A DNA stretch of 64,000 nt from Fragum whitleyi (lineage: Eukaryota > Mollusca > Bivalvia > Cardiida > Cardiidae). Numbering within the stretch: position 1 is the first letter of the stretch; every line of letters begins with the position of its first letter. The stretch is from positions 49,339,122 to 49,403,121 of the forward strand of contig OX411558.1 of assembly GCA_948146395.1 (NCBI GenBank), in the 5' to 3' direction. This document shows, in pieces, positions 9,451 to 20,245 of the stretch. The notes below the pieces were generated by a model, which did no database searches, was not told where the DNA came from, and saw only the letters and a program-made list of their open reading frames with translations. The translations under genes and the position numbers were made by a program.

Positions 9451-9825
9451 ATTGGTAGGGTAAACACTGACTGCTCAAATTTGCCGCCCAGGGTCGCGCC
9501 AAGTGGGATCCATCGTACAAAGTCGTATAGTGTTAAATAACACCAAATAAAGTATATAATGTTAAAAATCAAAATTAAAGCAGTTATGAAATTGGCCAAC
9601 ATCTCCATTTTGCCAATGTCTGCTCCATTTTGCCTATGAGAAACAGTAGGCTACATAAATCGAAACATTCTTAAAAAAACATCGTTATTGTAATTTTTGA
9701 CCAATATAAATCTCCATTTTGCCACTGCAAGCTCCATTTAGCTCCAATCGCCAACACTCCATTGCATACTTTAGTCCAACCACACCGTAGTTTCATCTTT
9801 AAAATGCGGAAAACTAATTTGCAAT

Positions 9826-10125
9826 CAGCATGTGGGTCAAAGTGCAGTAAATGCTCAAAATCTTATTTTTGTTCTATATTCCATGTAAGATTCGCCGCGT
9901 TATAACTACAATAATGTTGAAAGCGGCGTTAAACCCAATTCAATCAATCAATCCATAAAAGAAACAGCCCTCTGAAATCGACCAGTGTGCCACCACCAAC
10001 AACAACATTTCCAATCAGCAAGTATGTAAAAGTGCAGTAAATTATCAAAAACCAACATTTTCGTTCTATACTCGATATATAAGATCAACCCTCCGAAATC
10101 GACCAGTGTGACACCATTTAAATCA
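9826..10125. repeat. Tandemly duplicated upstream segment, one unit split by a SINE
   Basis: A unit of roughly 115 bp (AATCAGCA ... AAAGTGCAGTAAAT ... TTCGTTCTATA ... CCTCYGAAATCGACCAGTGTG) occurs at 9826-10010 and again at 10011-10125. The first copy is split by the 62-bp SINE at 9891-9952. It lies directly upstream of the exon at 10163 and might have been its promoter region; that role is inference. Confidence 0.6.
9891..9952 (+). mobile_element. Strongly 5'-truncated SINE
   Basis: Carries only the SINE 3' end: GCCGCGTTATAACTACAATA, GTTGAAAGCGGCGTTAAACC and an (AATC)n tail. Imperfect flanks CCATGTAAGA (9881-9890) and CCATAAAAGA (9953-9962) match at 8 of 10 positions and are probably a decayed TSD. 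Confidence 0.7.
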
Positions 10126-10162
10126 ACAACAAATTCCGCGCGCTTTCATATCACGTGACACA

Positions 10163-10351
10163 ATGGCTACTACAACAAAAACATAAGTTTGACGGGAAAA
10201 TCGGGTACATAAAGAGTGTCTCGCCGGAAAAAACATCCAGAAATAACAACAAATATTTCAATGCAAAGATTCAAACCATTAATGACTTCGATGATATCGT
10301 GTCATTCAAGCCAGAGAGTTATGAGACCTTTCGGAGTATGTCTGCTGCAAA
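10163..10351 (+). pseudogene. First-exon remnant, unknown multicopy-type protein
   Basis: An ATG at 10163 begins MATTTKT and then hits a stop. Deleting one base near 10183 would put it in frame with a convincing stretch: KFDGKIGYIKSVSP, NNNKYFNAKIQT, DDIVSFKPESYETF, ending at a strong donor GTAAGT at 10352. The Gly-x-(I/V)-x-x-V-(S/T)-P ... YF ... (C/S)F-x-PE layout resembles OB-fold-like uncharacterised proteins repeated in invertebrate genomes, but I cannot name it. No second exon is visible: the intron is cut by LINE fragment E at 10467. It is called a pseudogene because of the one-base shift right after the start. Confidence 0.4.
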
Positions 10352-10466
10352 GTAAGTGCATTTTGTGTAAACAAATTGAACCAAGTAAAACATTTAAATG
10401 TGTGTTTTTTTGTTTGTTTTTTTAAGGTCTTTTTTTTGTTTTTGTTTTTTTTTCTCGAGTTAAGCT

Positions 10467-11177
10467 GACCCCCAGCTGGGCGGGGGGATAGAAATAGTCG
10501 GCTGCTGTCCATGTAGTACATGGTAAGACCTCAAACAAATGGACCCGACTGTTTGCCGTGGGCTGCGACCCGTAATTCCTGATGACGGGATCCTGGTGGT
10601 TGAGTGACCTAGGCCCTGTGTTTGCAACACACCACTTTGGCCCTGAGTTGGGATAAACGGGGGGTCAGGCGGGCCCAACCTGATCAATCGGCTGGTCATG
10701 CCATGGCCTAGGGCGTTTTCATCAAAAGACTTGTCTTTTAATTGTGTTTCCTAAACCACCGTTTTCATAAAATGACGTTTTCATTTACGCCTTAGAAGGC
10801 AGTGGCTCATGGGCCAATCGGGTAAATTTGGTGTTTGATCGACAATTTTACTGTCAGTTGTCTACTTCATGCTTGGTTGGGTGTATTTTTGCTTGATCTA
10901 GCCATTTTGCTACGACTATATCAGCGATGTATCCCCTGCACCTCTCCTGAGATGGAATTCACCAGGTTAGGTGTACCATTGTAGGACTCCGAGGGCGGGT
11001 GGTATGGAGCATCGCAGATGAAGTCAATCAACTACCATGGCACTAAACAAGAAAACCAATCGTTATTTATCAGACTCCGAAGAGGAAACTGTGAGCAACA
11101 ACTCAATGCTATCATCGGTACACCTAAAACCGTGAAAAACTTGTAAAATGAAACGTTGTTGATAGAGGTATCTAAAA
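10467..11177 (+). mobile_element. LINE fragment E: 5' UTR and start of ORF1
   Basis: Starts with CCCCCAGCTGGGCGGGGGGA, the same 5' end as copies A to D, on the plus strand. The 5' UTR is of the A/C type. ORF1 begins at 11037 (MALNKKTNRYLSDSEEE), then about 30 codons are deleted before QLNAIIGTPKTVKNL, where a TAG-type stop (TAA in AACTTGTAAAATG) interrupts. It ends at 11177 where an oppositely oriented LINE tail begins. Everything downstream is missing. Confidence 0.8.
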
Positions 11178-11250
11178 GAATGAATGAATGAATATTGTTT
11201 TACGGCCCGTCGACTACTAAGATCATGTTGGGCGCAAACACTCATATATA
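11178..11250 (-). mobile_element. LINE 3'-end fragment with (ATTC)n tail
   Basis: Reads GAATGAATGAATGAATATTG then TTTTACGGCCCGTCGACTAC and GTTGGGCGCAAACACTCATA, the reverse complement of the last 70 bases of the LINE family. It abuts fragment E tail to cut end and stops where the next repeat (ACAAGAGGGCC) begins. Confidence 0.8.
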
Positions 11251-13105
11251 CAAGAGGGCCATAGTGGCCCTTAATCGCTCACCTGAATTAACAATCTAAA
11301 TAATATTCAAGGTATTTCTAAAATTTAACCCAATGACCTAGTTTTTGACCCCACTTGACCCAATTTAGAACTTGTCTCTAAAGTGTCCACAAGGTTTATC
11401 TAAGATTTGACCCTGTGACCTAGTTTTTGACCCCACTTGACCAAGTTTCAAACTTGTCCAAGATTTCATCAAGATAATCATTCTGATTAATTTTCAGGAT
11501 GACTGGACTAAAAGTATGGCCTCTAGAGTGTCTACAAGGTATTTCAAAGTTTTGACCCCGTGACCTAGTTTATGACCCTACATGACCCAATTTCAAACTT
11601 GGCCAAGATTTCACCAAGATAATCAATCTGACCAAATTTCAGGATGATTCCGCTTAAAATATGGCCTACCGAGTGTCCACAAGGTTTTTTCTAAAATATG
11701 ATCCTGTGACCTAGTTTTTTACCCCACTTGACCAAGTTTCGATCTTGTCCAAGATTTAATCAAGATAATCATTCTGACCAATTTTCAGGTTGATTGGGCA
11801 AAAAGTATTGCCTGTAGAAAGTCTAAATGGTTTTTCTAAGATTTGAGCCCGTGACCTTGTTTTTGACCCAAAATGACCCAATTTAAAACTTGTCCAAGAT
11901 TTCATCAAGATAATCATTCTGACCAATTTTCAGGATAATTGGGCTAAAATATGGCCTCTAGAGTGTCCACAAGGTTTTTCTAAGATTTGACCCTGTGAAG
12001 TAGTTTTTGACCCCACTTGACCAAGTTTCAAATATTGTCTAAGAATTCATCAAGTTCATCATTCTGACCAATTTTCAGGCTGTTTGGGCTAAAAATATGG
12101 CCTCTAGAGTGTCAACAATATTTTTGTAAGATTTGACCCTGTGACCTAGTTTTTGATCCCACTTGACCCAATTTCGAAATTCTCCAAGATTTCATCAAGA
12201 TAATCATTCTGACCAAATTTCAGGATGATTGGGCTAAAAATATGGCATCTAGAAAGTCCACAAGGTTTTACTTAGATTTGACCCTGTGACCTAGTTTTTG
12301 ACCCCACTTGACCCAATTTCGAACTTGTCCAAGATTTCATCAAGATAATCATTCTGACCAATTTTCAGGATGTTTGGGCTAAAAATATGGCCTCTACAGT
12401 GTCCTCAATGTTTTTTCTAAGTTTTGACCCTGTGACCTAGTTCATGACCCCACTTGACCTAATTTCGAAATTGTCCAAGATTTCATCAAGATTATCCTTC
12501 TGACCAATTTTCAGGATGATTCCGCTTAAAATATGGCCTCTAGAGTGTCCACAAGGTTTTCTAAGTTTGACCCTGTGACCTAGTTCATGACCCCACTTGA
12601 CCAAGTTTCGAACTTGTCCAAGATTTCATCAAGATAATCATTCTGACCAATTTTCAGGTTGATTGGGTAAAAAATATTGCCTGTAGAGAGTCTACAAGGT
12701 TTTTCTAAGATTTGAGCCCGTGACCTTGTTTTTGACCCAAAATGACCCAATTTAAAACTTGTCCAAGATTTCATCAAGATAATCATTCTGACCAATTTTC
12801 AGGATAATTGGGCTAAAAATATGGCCTACAGAGTGTCCACAAGGTTTTTCTTAGATTTGACCCTGTAACCTAGTTTTTGACCCCACTTGACCAAGTTTCA
12901 AACTTGTCCAAGATTTCATCAAGATAATCATTCTGACCAATTTTCTGGATGTTTGGGCTAAAAATATGGCCTCTAGAGTGTCCTCAAGGTTTTTCTAAGA
13001 TTTGACCCTGTGACCTAGTTCATGACCCCACTTGACCTAATTTCGAACTAGTCCAAGATTTCATCAAGATAATCATTCTGACAAATTTTCAGGATGATTC
13101 GGCTT
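11250..13105 (+). repeat. Tandem-repeat element with about 12 units of 145 bp
   Basis: Left terminus ACAAGAGGGCCATAGTGGCC with a small hairpin (GGGCCA/TGGCCC), then CGCTCACCTGA. About twelve units follow, each with TTGACCCTGTGACCTAGTTT, CCAAGATTTCATCAAGATAA and TTCTGACCAATTTTCAGGAT. No 3' hairpin terminus is present; a SINE begins at 13111. No ORF is conserved across units, so this is a non-autonomous repeat. A fragment of the same array type lies in reverse at 40560-41060. Confidence 0.75.
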
Positions 13106-13110
13106 ACATT

Positions 13111-13388
13111 TGAATTGGGGTTTTACGTCGCTTTCAACAATCTTTCCGTTATATCGCGACGACTGGAGCACCTAACGATGGATTCCTGGTATTTCTCACA
13201 CCAGTACTACCACCACATCCCTTTCCTAGCCTCCAGTTGCTATTCCACGTAGGTTTACGATTATCTACCCATTGGTGGAAGACAAATGTCGGAAAGGATA
13301 AGTGCCGCGGCCGGGGATCGAACTCGTGCGAATATAGACCCCTGGATTTGAAGTCCGGCGCGCTACCAACAGCGCTATTGCCGCGGCT
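13111..13388 (-). mobile_element. Full-length tRNA-derived SINE
   Basis: On the minus strand the head folds like a tRNA: GCCGCGG at the start pairs with CCGCGGC near 13302. An A-box-like TAGCGCTGTTGG matches the Pol III consensus at 11 of 12 positions, and a B-box-like GAGTTCGATCCC follows. Next come a body (GGAGGCTAGGAAAGGGATGT, GAGAAATACCAGGAATCCAT) and a 3' end GTTGAAAGCGACGTAAAACC. This is the only copy in the window with the whole head and body. It should be transcribed by Pol III and mobilised by a LINE. Confidence 0.8.
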
Positions 13389-13870
13389 GACAAAAATGGA
13401 TTCTTAGGATAATCATTTTAATTAATTGAAAGAATTTTTGGTTCACTAAAGTTTACATTGATTTTCTACCTACCCGTATATTTGATATTATTAAACTCGC
13501 CATATGAATATGATTAAATCTTGTATGTAACAACCTGTTTGTCTGCCTTGTCCTTTCGTTTCGAACAAGGCGATAAAAATGGATTGATAGCATATTCATT
13601 AAATAGTGGATTAAAGGTTTTTTGGTTCACTATATCTTACACTGAGTATATTCTTTCTGGTATATTGTACACTTTAATATTTGCTTTAAGAGTAGAATAA
13701 TTGCTCTTATATGTAACAACCCATTTGTCTGTCTTGTCCATTTGTTTAAGTCAAGGCAATGAAAATGGATTGAAAGGATATACATAAATAATGGCCTGAT
13801 ATGTTTTTTGTTCACTAAAGCTTACACTGATTATTCTCTTACCGGTAAATTTGGCATTTTTACATTGACC
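13389..13870. repeat. Diverged tandem repeat, unit near 190 bp
   Basis: About 2.5 units, each with GTAACAACC(T/C)(G/A)TTTGTCTG, AAAATGGATTGA and TTTTTGGTTCACTAAA. A further unit at 18640-18745 lies beyond the nested elements, so the array was probably continuous before the insertion at 13985-18506. Confidence 0.6.
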
Positions 13871-14497
13871 ATACTTTTTTGTATGTATCTTTTGTAACTT
13901 ACGGGTCTAAGACCTTCTTGTTTTGAAATGAACTATCTATCTACCAATCGTTCTTATAAGTTATGATAGATAAGTATCTTGGAAACAAGAGGACCATGAT
14001 GGTCCTAGATCGCTCACCTGACTCTCTTTGATCACTTTGACATCACATCAAGTAAAAAGGCAGATGTCATAAAGAAGATAATTTCTACATTAAACCAAGT
14101 TTCACTAAGATTGGGCCATATTTGTGGCCATTTGAGTTATTTCAAGTAAATTATCATAAAGATTACAAGATTGGACCATATTTGTGGCTTCTGGAGCTCA
14201 TAAAGAAAATTGTCATTAAGGCCCCTTTTCCCGTGATATGGCACGGATCCTTCCCAATTTCAAAAGGGTTCATCCTCATGACCTAACAAACATTCTGACT
14301 AAGTTTCGTGATGATTGAACCATATTTGTGGCTACTGGAGTGAAAACAAAGTAAATGTCATTAAGGCCCCTTTTCCCATCTTATGGCATGGATCCTTTCC
14401 ATTTACAAAAGAGTTCATCCTCATGATCTAACAAACATTCTGACCAAGTTTCATGATAATTGGACCATATTTGTGGCTTCTAGAGTGTAAACAAACA

Positions 14498-17188
14498 AGA
14501 GGGCCGTTGGCCCTGGTTCGCTCACCTGAGAAAAAAAGCTTCATTACCTAGGTATGTCCATGCAACGACAGAAAAAAGAGATTTTCACTTATTCAATCAG
14601 ATAACATTTGAAATAATCCCCCCCCCCCTGCTCCTCCCCTGGTCATTATTTATTTAAGCTTTTTTCATAGAAGGTCTGTGATCAGCAAATCTATGCCAGA
14701 TATACAGGCTGAGTCTGAGACTTTTAAAGTTTTCTTTAATGAGTTGAATAATCCATGTCAAATATAAAGGCTGTAGGGATTCAAAATTCTCAACAAAGCC
14801 CTCCCCCTCCCCCAAGATGCTCTGCACTTGGTGAATCTACAGTCATGATTTTAGCTATTTCAATTAATGTCCATATGCTGATCATCCATACCAATTTTCA
14901 AGTCTGTAGGACTCTTGGTTCATTAGAAGAAGTTTAAAGATTTCAAAAATGATCCAAAGTACTACCCCCTCCCCAAGACACTCAGCACCTGGAGACCCAA
15001 CAGTTCTGATTTTAGCTATTTTTATTAATGTCCATATATTGATCACCCATAACAATTTTCAAGTCTGTAGGGTTCCTGATCCAGAAGAAGAATAAGGTTA
15101 AAGATTTCAAAATTGATCCAAAGTACTACCCCCTCCCCCCCTAATGCTCCGCATCTGGCGACCCTACATTCATGATTTTAGCTATTTTATTTTAGATCCA
15201 TATGCTTATCATCCATGCCAATATTGAAGTCTATAGGGCTCCTTGTTCATTAGAAGATGAAGGTTAAAGTTACAAAATTTTCACAAAAGTACTACCCCCT
15301 CCCCCCTGGTGCCCTGCACCTGGTGGCATTACAGTCATGATTTTAGCTATTTTTATTAAGGTCTATGAGCTAATCCTCCATGCCAATTTTCAAGTCTGTA
15401 GGGCTTGTGGTTCAGAAGAAGAAGGTTAAAGATTACAAAATTTTCACAAAAGTACTACCCTCTCCCCCCTGATGCTCCGCACCTGGTGAATCTACAGTCA
15501 TGATTTTAGCTATTTATATAAAGGTCCATATGCTGATCATCCATGCCAATTTTCAAGTCTGTAGAGCTCCTGGTTCCGAAGAAGAAGAAACTTAAAGATT
15601 ACAAAATTTACCCAAAGTACTACCCCCTCCCCCCTGGTGCTCCGCACCTGGCAGCCCAACAGATATTATTTTAGCTATTTTTATTAAGATCTATGAGCTG
15701 ATCCTCCATGCCAAGTTTCAAGTCTGTAGGGCTTGTGGTTCAGAAGAAGAAGAAGGTTAAAGATTACAAAATTTTCACAAAAGTACTGCCCTCTCCCCCC
15801 TGATGCTCCGCACCAGGGGCCTGTTTCATCAAAACATTTAAGACGTATTTTTGTCTTACCCTTGACTTACTACATATTTAGTTAAAAAATCATGTATCAC
15901 CAATCTATCAATACCTATGTTGAGTGATTGTTGTTTTTACTGGATTGAAAGACATCAGTAAGACAAAAATATGTCCTAAATGTTTTGATGAAACTGGCCC
16001 CTGGTGAATCTACAGTCATGATTTTAGCTATTTATATAAATGTCCATATGCTGATCATCCATGCCAATTTTCAAATCTGTCAGGCTCCTGGTTCAGAAGA
16101 AGATGAAGGTAAAAGATTACAAAATTTTCACAAAAGTACTCCCCCCTCCCCCCTGGTGCTCCGCACCTGGCAGCCCAACAGATATAATTTTAGCTATTTT
16201 TATTTAGGTCTTTGAGCTGGTCCTCCATGCCAAGTTTCAAGTCTGTAGGGCTTGTGGTTCAGAAGAAGAAGAAGGTTAAAGATTACAAAATTTTCACAAA
16301 AGTACTACCCTCTCCCCCCTGATGCTCCGCACCTGGTGAATCTACAGTCATGATTTTAGCTATTTATATAAAAGTCCATATGCTGATCATCCATGCCAAT
16401 TTTCAAGTCTGTAGGGCTCCTGGTTCCGAAGAAGAAGAAACTTAAAGATAACAAAATTTACCCAAAGTACTACCCCCTCCCCCTGGTGCTCCGCACCTGG
16501 TAGCCCAAAAGATATAATTTCAGCTTTTTTAATTAAGGTCTATGAGCTGATCCTCCATGCCAAGTTTCAAGTCTGTAGGGCTTGTGGTTCAGAAGAAGAA
16601 GGTTAAAGATTACAAAATGCTCACAAAAGTACTACCCTCTCTCCCCTGATGCTCCGCACCTGGTGAATCTACAGTCATGATTTTAGCTATTTATATAAAG
16701 GTCCATATGCTGATCATCCATGCCTAGTTTCAAGTCTGTAGGGCTCCTGGTTCCGAAGAAGAAGAAACTTAAAGATAACAAAATTTACCCAAAGTACTAC
16801 CCCCTCCCCCCTGGTGCTCCGCACCTGGTGGCCCTAAAGTTATAATTTTAGCTATTTTTATTCAGGTCTATGAACTGATCATCCATGCCAAGTTTTAAGT
16901 CTGTAGGACGACTGGTTCAGAAGAAGAAGAATTTTTAAGATTTTCTTAAAATTTCACCTTTTGTTGCCATAGCAACCAGAGTTTTTCATGGATTTCAATT
17001 CTTTTAGCTATTTTTGAAGGGGACCACCTAAGCAACATTTCTGTAAAATTTGGAGTTAATTGGCCCAGTAGTTTAGGAGGAGATGACGTTTAAAGAAATT
17101 GTTGACGGACGACGACCGACGACCGACGCCGGACGAAAGGTGATCACAATAGCTCACATGAGCACTTAGTGCTCAGGTGAGCTAAAAA
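14498..17188 (+). mobile_element. Inner tandem-repeat element, about 12 units of 165 bp
   Basis: Inserted in the outer element between GAGTGTAAACA and AAATTGTCATTAAGGCC, which are contiguous in uninterrupted units. The left terminus is CAAGAGGGCCGTTGGCCCTG then CGCTCACCTGAG; the right terminus has the GACGGACGACGACCGACGAC stutter, GCTCACATGAGCACTTAGTG and CTCAGGTGAGCTAAAA. Each unit carries AGTACTACCCCCTCCCCCC, GCTCCGCACCTGG, ATGATTTTAGCTATTT and CAAGTCTGTAGGGCT. One unit is broken by a MITE at 15816. Short ORFs here are artefacts of the array. Confidence 0.75.
15816..16001. mobile_element. 186-bp MITE with 44-bp terminal inverted repeats
   Basis: The left end GGGGCCTGTTTCATCAAAAC continues ATTTAAGACGTATTTTTGTC; the right end is its near-perfect reverse complement, finishing GATGAAACTGGCCCC. 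Only a few mismatches separate the roughly 44-bp arms. It interrupts a CTCCGCACC/TGGTGAATC unit junction that is intact in neighbouring units. No ORF. The parent transposase is not in this window, and the TSD is too short to assign a superfamily. Confidence 0.85.
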
Positions 17189-17577
17189 TTGTCATTAAGG
17201 CCCCTTTTCCCATCTTATGGTATGGATCCTTCCCAGTTTAAATAGGGTTCATCTTTGAGACCTAACAAACATTCTGTCCAATTTTCATGAAGATTGGGCC
17301 ATATTTGTGGCTACTAGAGTGTAATAAAGAAAATTGTCACTAAGGCCCCATTTCCCTTGATATGGCATGGATCCTTCCAATTTTCAATAGGGTTCGTCCT
17401 TGTGACCTTACCAACATTCGGACCAAGTTTCATGAAGATTGGATCATATTTGTAGCCTCCAGAGTGTAAACAAGAAAATTTACATTAAGGCCCCTTTTCC
17501 CGTGATATGGCATGGATTCTTTCCATTTTCAATAGGGTTCATCCTTGTGACCTGACCAACATTCTGACCAAGTTTCA

Positions 17578-18221
17578 GTTACAGGTCAAGCCGTCGCGAA
17601 GAGCTGATTTTGACTCGCCTACGCGTTGGCCATACTTATCTTACGCACTCCTATCTTTTAAAAGGAGAAGAGATGCCAATGTGCATTCCATGTAACGCTC
17701 CTCTTACTGTCGAACATATTTTTATTGATTGTATTGACTTTTCTTTAATAAGAGACAGATATTTTAAAGTTGATAGTATGAGGCAGTTGTTTGACCATGT
17801 AAAAATTGAACTTATTTTTAACTTTCTCAAGGCGACTCATTTATATAGCAAAATCTGATTTTTATGTTCTATTTATCGTTTTTTCTTCTTAATTTCTTAA
17901 AATGGTTCTATTAAATTTTACCGTTTTCAATGGCTTTTTTGGCCTTTTTTTTCTTTTACATTTGAAATTATTTTTGGATTCTTATATGTTTACATTTTGA
18001 TTGTTTTAAAATATTGATAACTTATGTTTTCTTGCAATGAATGCTCACTTTTGTGAATTTTCCGGTCGGGTGGACTCGCACATGGGCCGTTCTCCTGATC
18101 TGGGGAGAGTCCATGTGCTTTCGTGCTCACGTCGGATTATTCAAGTTTTATACATGAGTGCTTGCGCCCAACATGACCTTAGCAGTCGACGGGCCGTAAA
18201 ACAATATTCATTTATTCATTC
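17578..18221 (+). mobile_element. LINE fragment F, 5'-truncated, with 17-bp TSD
   Basis: Starts inside the ORF2 C-terminus and keeps the 3' UTR and an ATTC-rich tail. The TSD ATTCTGACCAAGTTTCA lies at 17561-17577 and 18222-18238; it coincides with a motif of the host tandem array but matches the uninterrupted unit as expected. It is 5' truncated like most LINE insertions. The 3' UTR contains an extra structured segment at 18054-18140 that copy A lacks. Confidence 0.9.
17580..17858 (+). pseudogene. LINE F ORF2 C-terminal remnant
   Basis: In the frame ending at 17858 the last roughly 90 codons of ORF2 are open: TRLRVGHTYLTHSYLLKGEE, the CCHC motif CIPCNAPLTVEHIFIDC, and the end HLYSKI. It is closest to copy A in wording. 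The reverse transcriptase and endonuclease are gone, so it is a dead-on-arrival fragment. Confidence 0.9.
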
Positions 18222-18506
18222 ATTCTGACCAAGTTTCATGAAGATTGGGCCATATTTGTGGCCTCTAGAGTGTAAACAAGAAAATTGTCTTTAAGGCCCC
18301 ATTTCCCGTGATATGGCATGGATCCTTTTCATTTTCAATAGGGTTCATCCTTGTGACCTGACCAACATTCTGACCAAGTTTCATGAAGATTGGATCTTAT
18401 TTGTGGCCTCTAGAGTGTAAACACTTAAATTGTTGACGACGGACGACGGACATTCAATGATCACAAAAGCTCACCTTGAGCACGATGTGCTCAGGTGAGC
18501 TAAAAA

Positions 18507-19640
18507 TAGGGGGCCTCTATGAAAAAAAAATTTCCTTGTTTTATTTATGTCATCCCAGGAAAACCATTGTTAGGTGCTTCAGTGGCTGCAATCTATCTGC
18601 AAGATCATTGAAAGTGGCATAAAATCCCAACCTAACAACCTATTTGTCCCATGTCCTTTTGTTTCGAACAAGTCGACAAAAATTGCTTGATAGAAAATTC
18701 ATTAAACAATGGATTTAAAGGTTTTCTTGTTCTCTAAACCTCTTACCATTTAATTAACAAGATCCACCTCTTGAGTCCTCATATCTAAATGCAGCTGACC
18801 AGCTAGCAAAGACATGTGGTTAAGTAGAAGGTGCACATTGTAGGATAAGATAAGACTGCACATATGTGCAGACTTGTCTTCATCTATATTGTCTGCCAAA
18901 ATTTGTCTTAAATTATTTACGTTTTGTCTTATTGTTGCAGTAAAGAAATAGATTGACATCTCATATCTCCGTTATTTGTGGTATATAGCTTTTGTTATTC
19001 ACTCGTTGGAATATAATTTAATCTCAGACTGAAACAAGCAATTATCCCTAATATCTTTTGCCTAGCGGCAGGTACTGGGAGAAGGCTTAAGATTTGTAAT
19101 AATAACTGCCAGCCAGTGTGTCCGTTAATGGTAGGCAATACAAGTGTATTTCAGAGTCAAAAAATATATATCGAGAATAATAGTTTGTGTAAGATCATTT
19201 CATATTTCATTGAGTCACCAACAAAACTATATCTTCACGATAGCAAAGCCATGTATGAAATATAAATACATCTTTTGTTGTTCACGACATGAATTGTCGG
19301 TCAATCTCAAGATCAAATTATCATTTCCTTTTTTGCAAGAATGGGACGAAATGTGATTATATTCTTTGTACTGCTTCCCAGCTATAAACCACAATTACTT
19401 GCTAGAAATATCAGAATATACACCAACAAAGCTGGACTATATATCATTTTCTCTGTTTGTCCAACTTGGTTGATATTTGTTCCTGGGAAGAGGCCCCTTT
19501 AATGTAAAATGAATTTTTCAAAGACAGCTCTTTTTTGTGCAGTGGGCCCGCTAATATTCTTTGCAGACATAATGGAAGTTTCATTTTGATAGGTTAGTGC
19601 ATGTATAAAAGTTTGTTTCACAGAGATAATCAGGTAAGTT
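18507..19640. other. No supported gene
   Basis: Contains one unit of the 190-bp repeat (18640-18745) and a degenerate SINE-like phrase near 18560. The rest is AT-rich sequence with only short, low-complexity open frames on both strands. I see no exon with convincing splice sites. Confidence 0.5.
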
Positions 19641-19650
19641 TCAAGTCGAC

Positions 19651-19757
19651 ATCAAAGCACAGTGATAGTGCATCAGACTATTATTGAAAAGGAACTAGGT
19701 TTGATTCCCGTCGGTAGCACTCATCCTTTCAGACTAGGTCTTCCACCAATCGGTTGT
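19651..19757 (+). mobile_element. SINE head fragment (tRNA-like)
   Basis: An A-box-like GATAGTGCATCAGAC and a B-box-like GGTTTGATTCCCGTCGG are followed by GCACTCATCCTTTCAGACTA and TCTTCCACCAATCGG, which align with the head-body junction of the SINE at 13111-13388. The body and tail are missing, replaced by the repeat terminus at 19762. Confidence 0.6.
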
Positions 19758-19761
19758 TAAT

Positions 19762-19866
19762 CACTTAAATTGTTGACGCCTGACGACGGACGACACACGA
19801 AAGACGACCGACATTCAATGATCACAAAAGCTCACCTTGTGCATGATGTGCTCAGGTGAGCTAAAA
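19762..19866 (+). repeat. Solo 3' terminus of a tandem-repeat element
   Basis: CACTTAAATTGTTGACGCC, the GACGACGGACGACACACG stutter, ACATTCAATGATCACAAAAG, then GTGCTCAGGTGAGCTAAAAA. It is nearly the same end as 18420-18506, without a body. Confidence 0.65.
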
Positions 19867-20019
19867 AATCTGGTACAATTTTTAGTACTTTATTTGTGGT
19901 TAATACAGAGCTGCTTAATCTGCTTTGCATTTTCATACAGTGTGATACAGTGTGATAATGTTTTTAGTTTCATTTCTCCATGAAAGTGATAAATGTTCTT
20001 TTCATCTCTTAATTGAAAA

Positions 20020-20245
20020 CATTCTATTTAGCCCAATCTTCATGAAACTTGGTCAGAATGTTTGTCAAGTAACAAGGATGAACTCTCATGAAAGGGGAAG
20101 GTTTCAAGTGATACGGGAAAAGGTACCTTAATGACGATCTTCTAGTTTACATTATAGAGACCAAGATTATTGCCGTCTCATCATTCCTTAAGTAGGAGTC
20201 AAGGACACAAAGGTGAGCGATATAGGACTATTATAGTTCTATAGT
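20020..20245 (-). repeat. Tandem-repeat element fragment
   Basis: The reverse complement of the outer-element body (CCCAATCTTCATGAAACTTG, AAGGTACCTTAATGACGATC) ends in AAAGGTGAGCGATATAGGAC, the complement of the 5' terminus. A short minus-strand copy of the 13985 family. Confidence 0.55.

Larger units (their letters stand above)
13985..18506 (+). mobile_element. Outer tandem-repeat element, split by nested insertions
   Basis: Left terminus ACAAGAGGACCATGATGGTC, then CGCTCACCTGA. Right terminus GATCACAAAAGCTCACCTTGAGC ... GTGCTCAGGTGAGCTAAAAA, a hairpin followed by CTAA. The body consists of units with AAGGCCCCTTTTCCCGTGAT, GACCAAGTTTCATGAAGATT and GTGGCCTCTAGAGTGTAAAC. It is interrupted by the inner element at 14498-17188 and by LINE fragment F at 17578-18221. 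The Helentron/HINE class is inferred from subterminal inverted repeats, central array and 3' hairpin; no Rep/helicase gene is present. Confidence 0.7.

Noticed and set aside
10467..11250. Twin-priming inversion
   Set aside because: The tail lies between the two pieces rather than at the outer edge, which twin priming does not produce.
12580..12795. Minus-strand open frame of 71 residues
   Set aside because: It translates repeat units twice over and has no conservation between units.
11250..13105. CRISPR-like or satellite array
   Set aside because: Units are about 145 bp, diverged and without spacers, and the array has a transposon-like terminus; it is an element-internal array.
13270..13388. 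A possible tRNA gene on the minus strand
   Set aside because: A and B boxes are present but the sequence continues into the SINE body and tail, so it is a SINE head.
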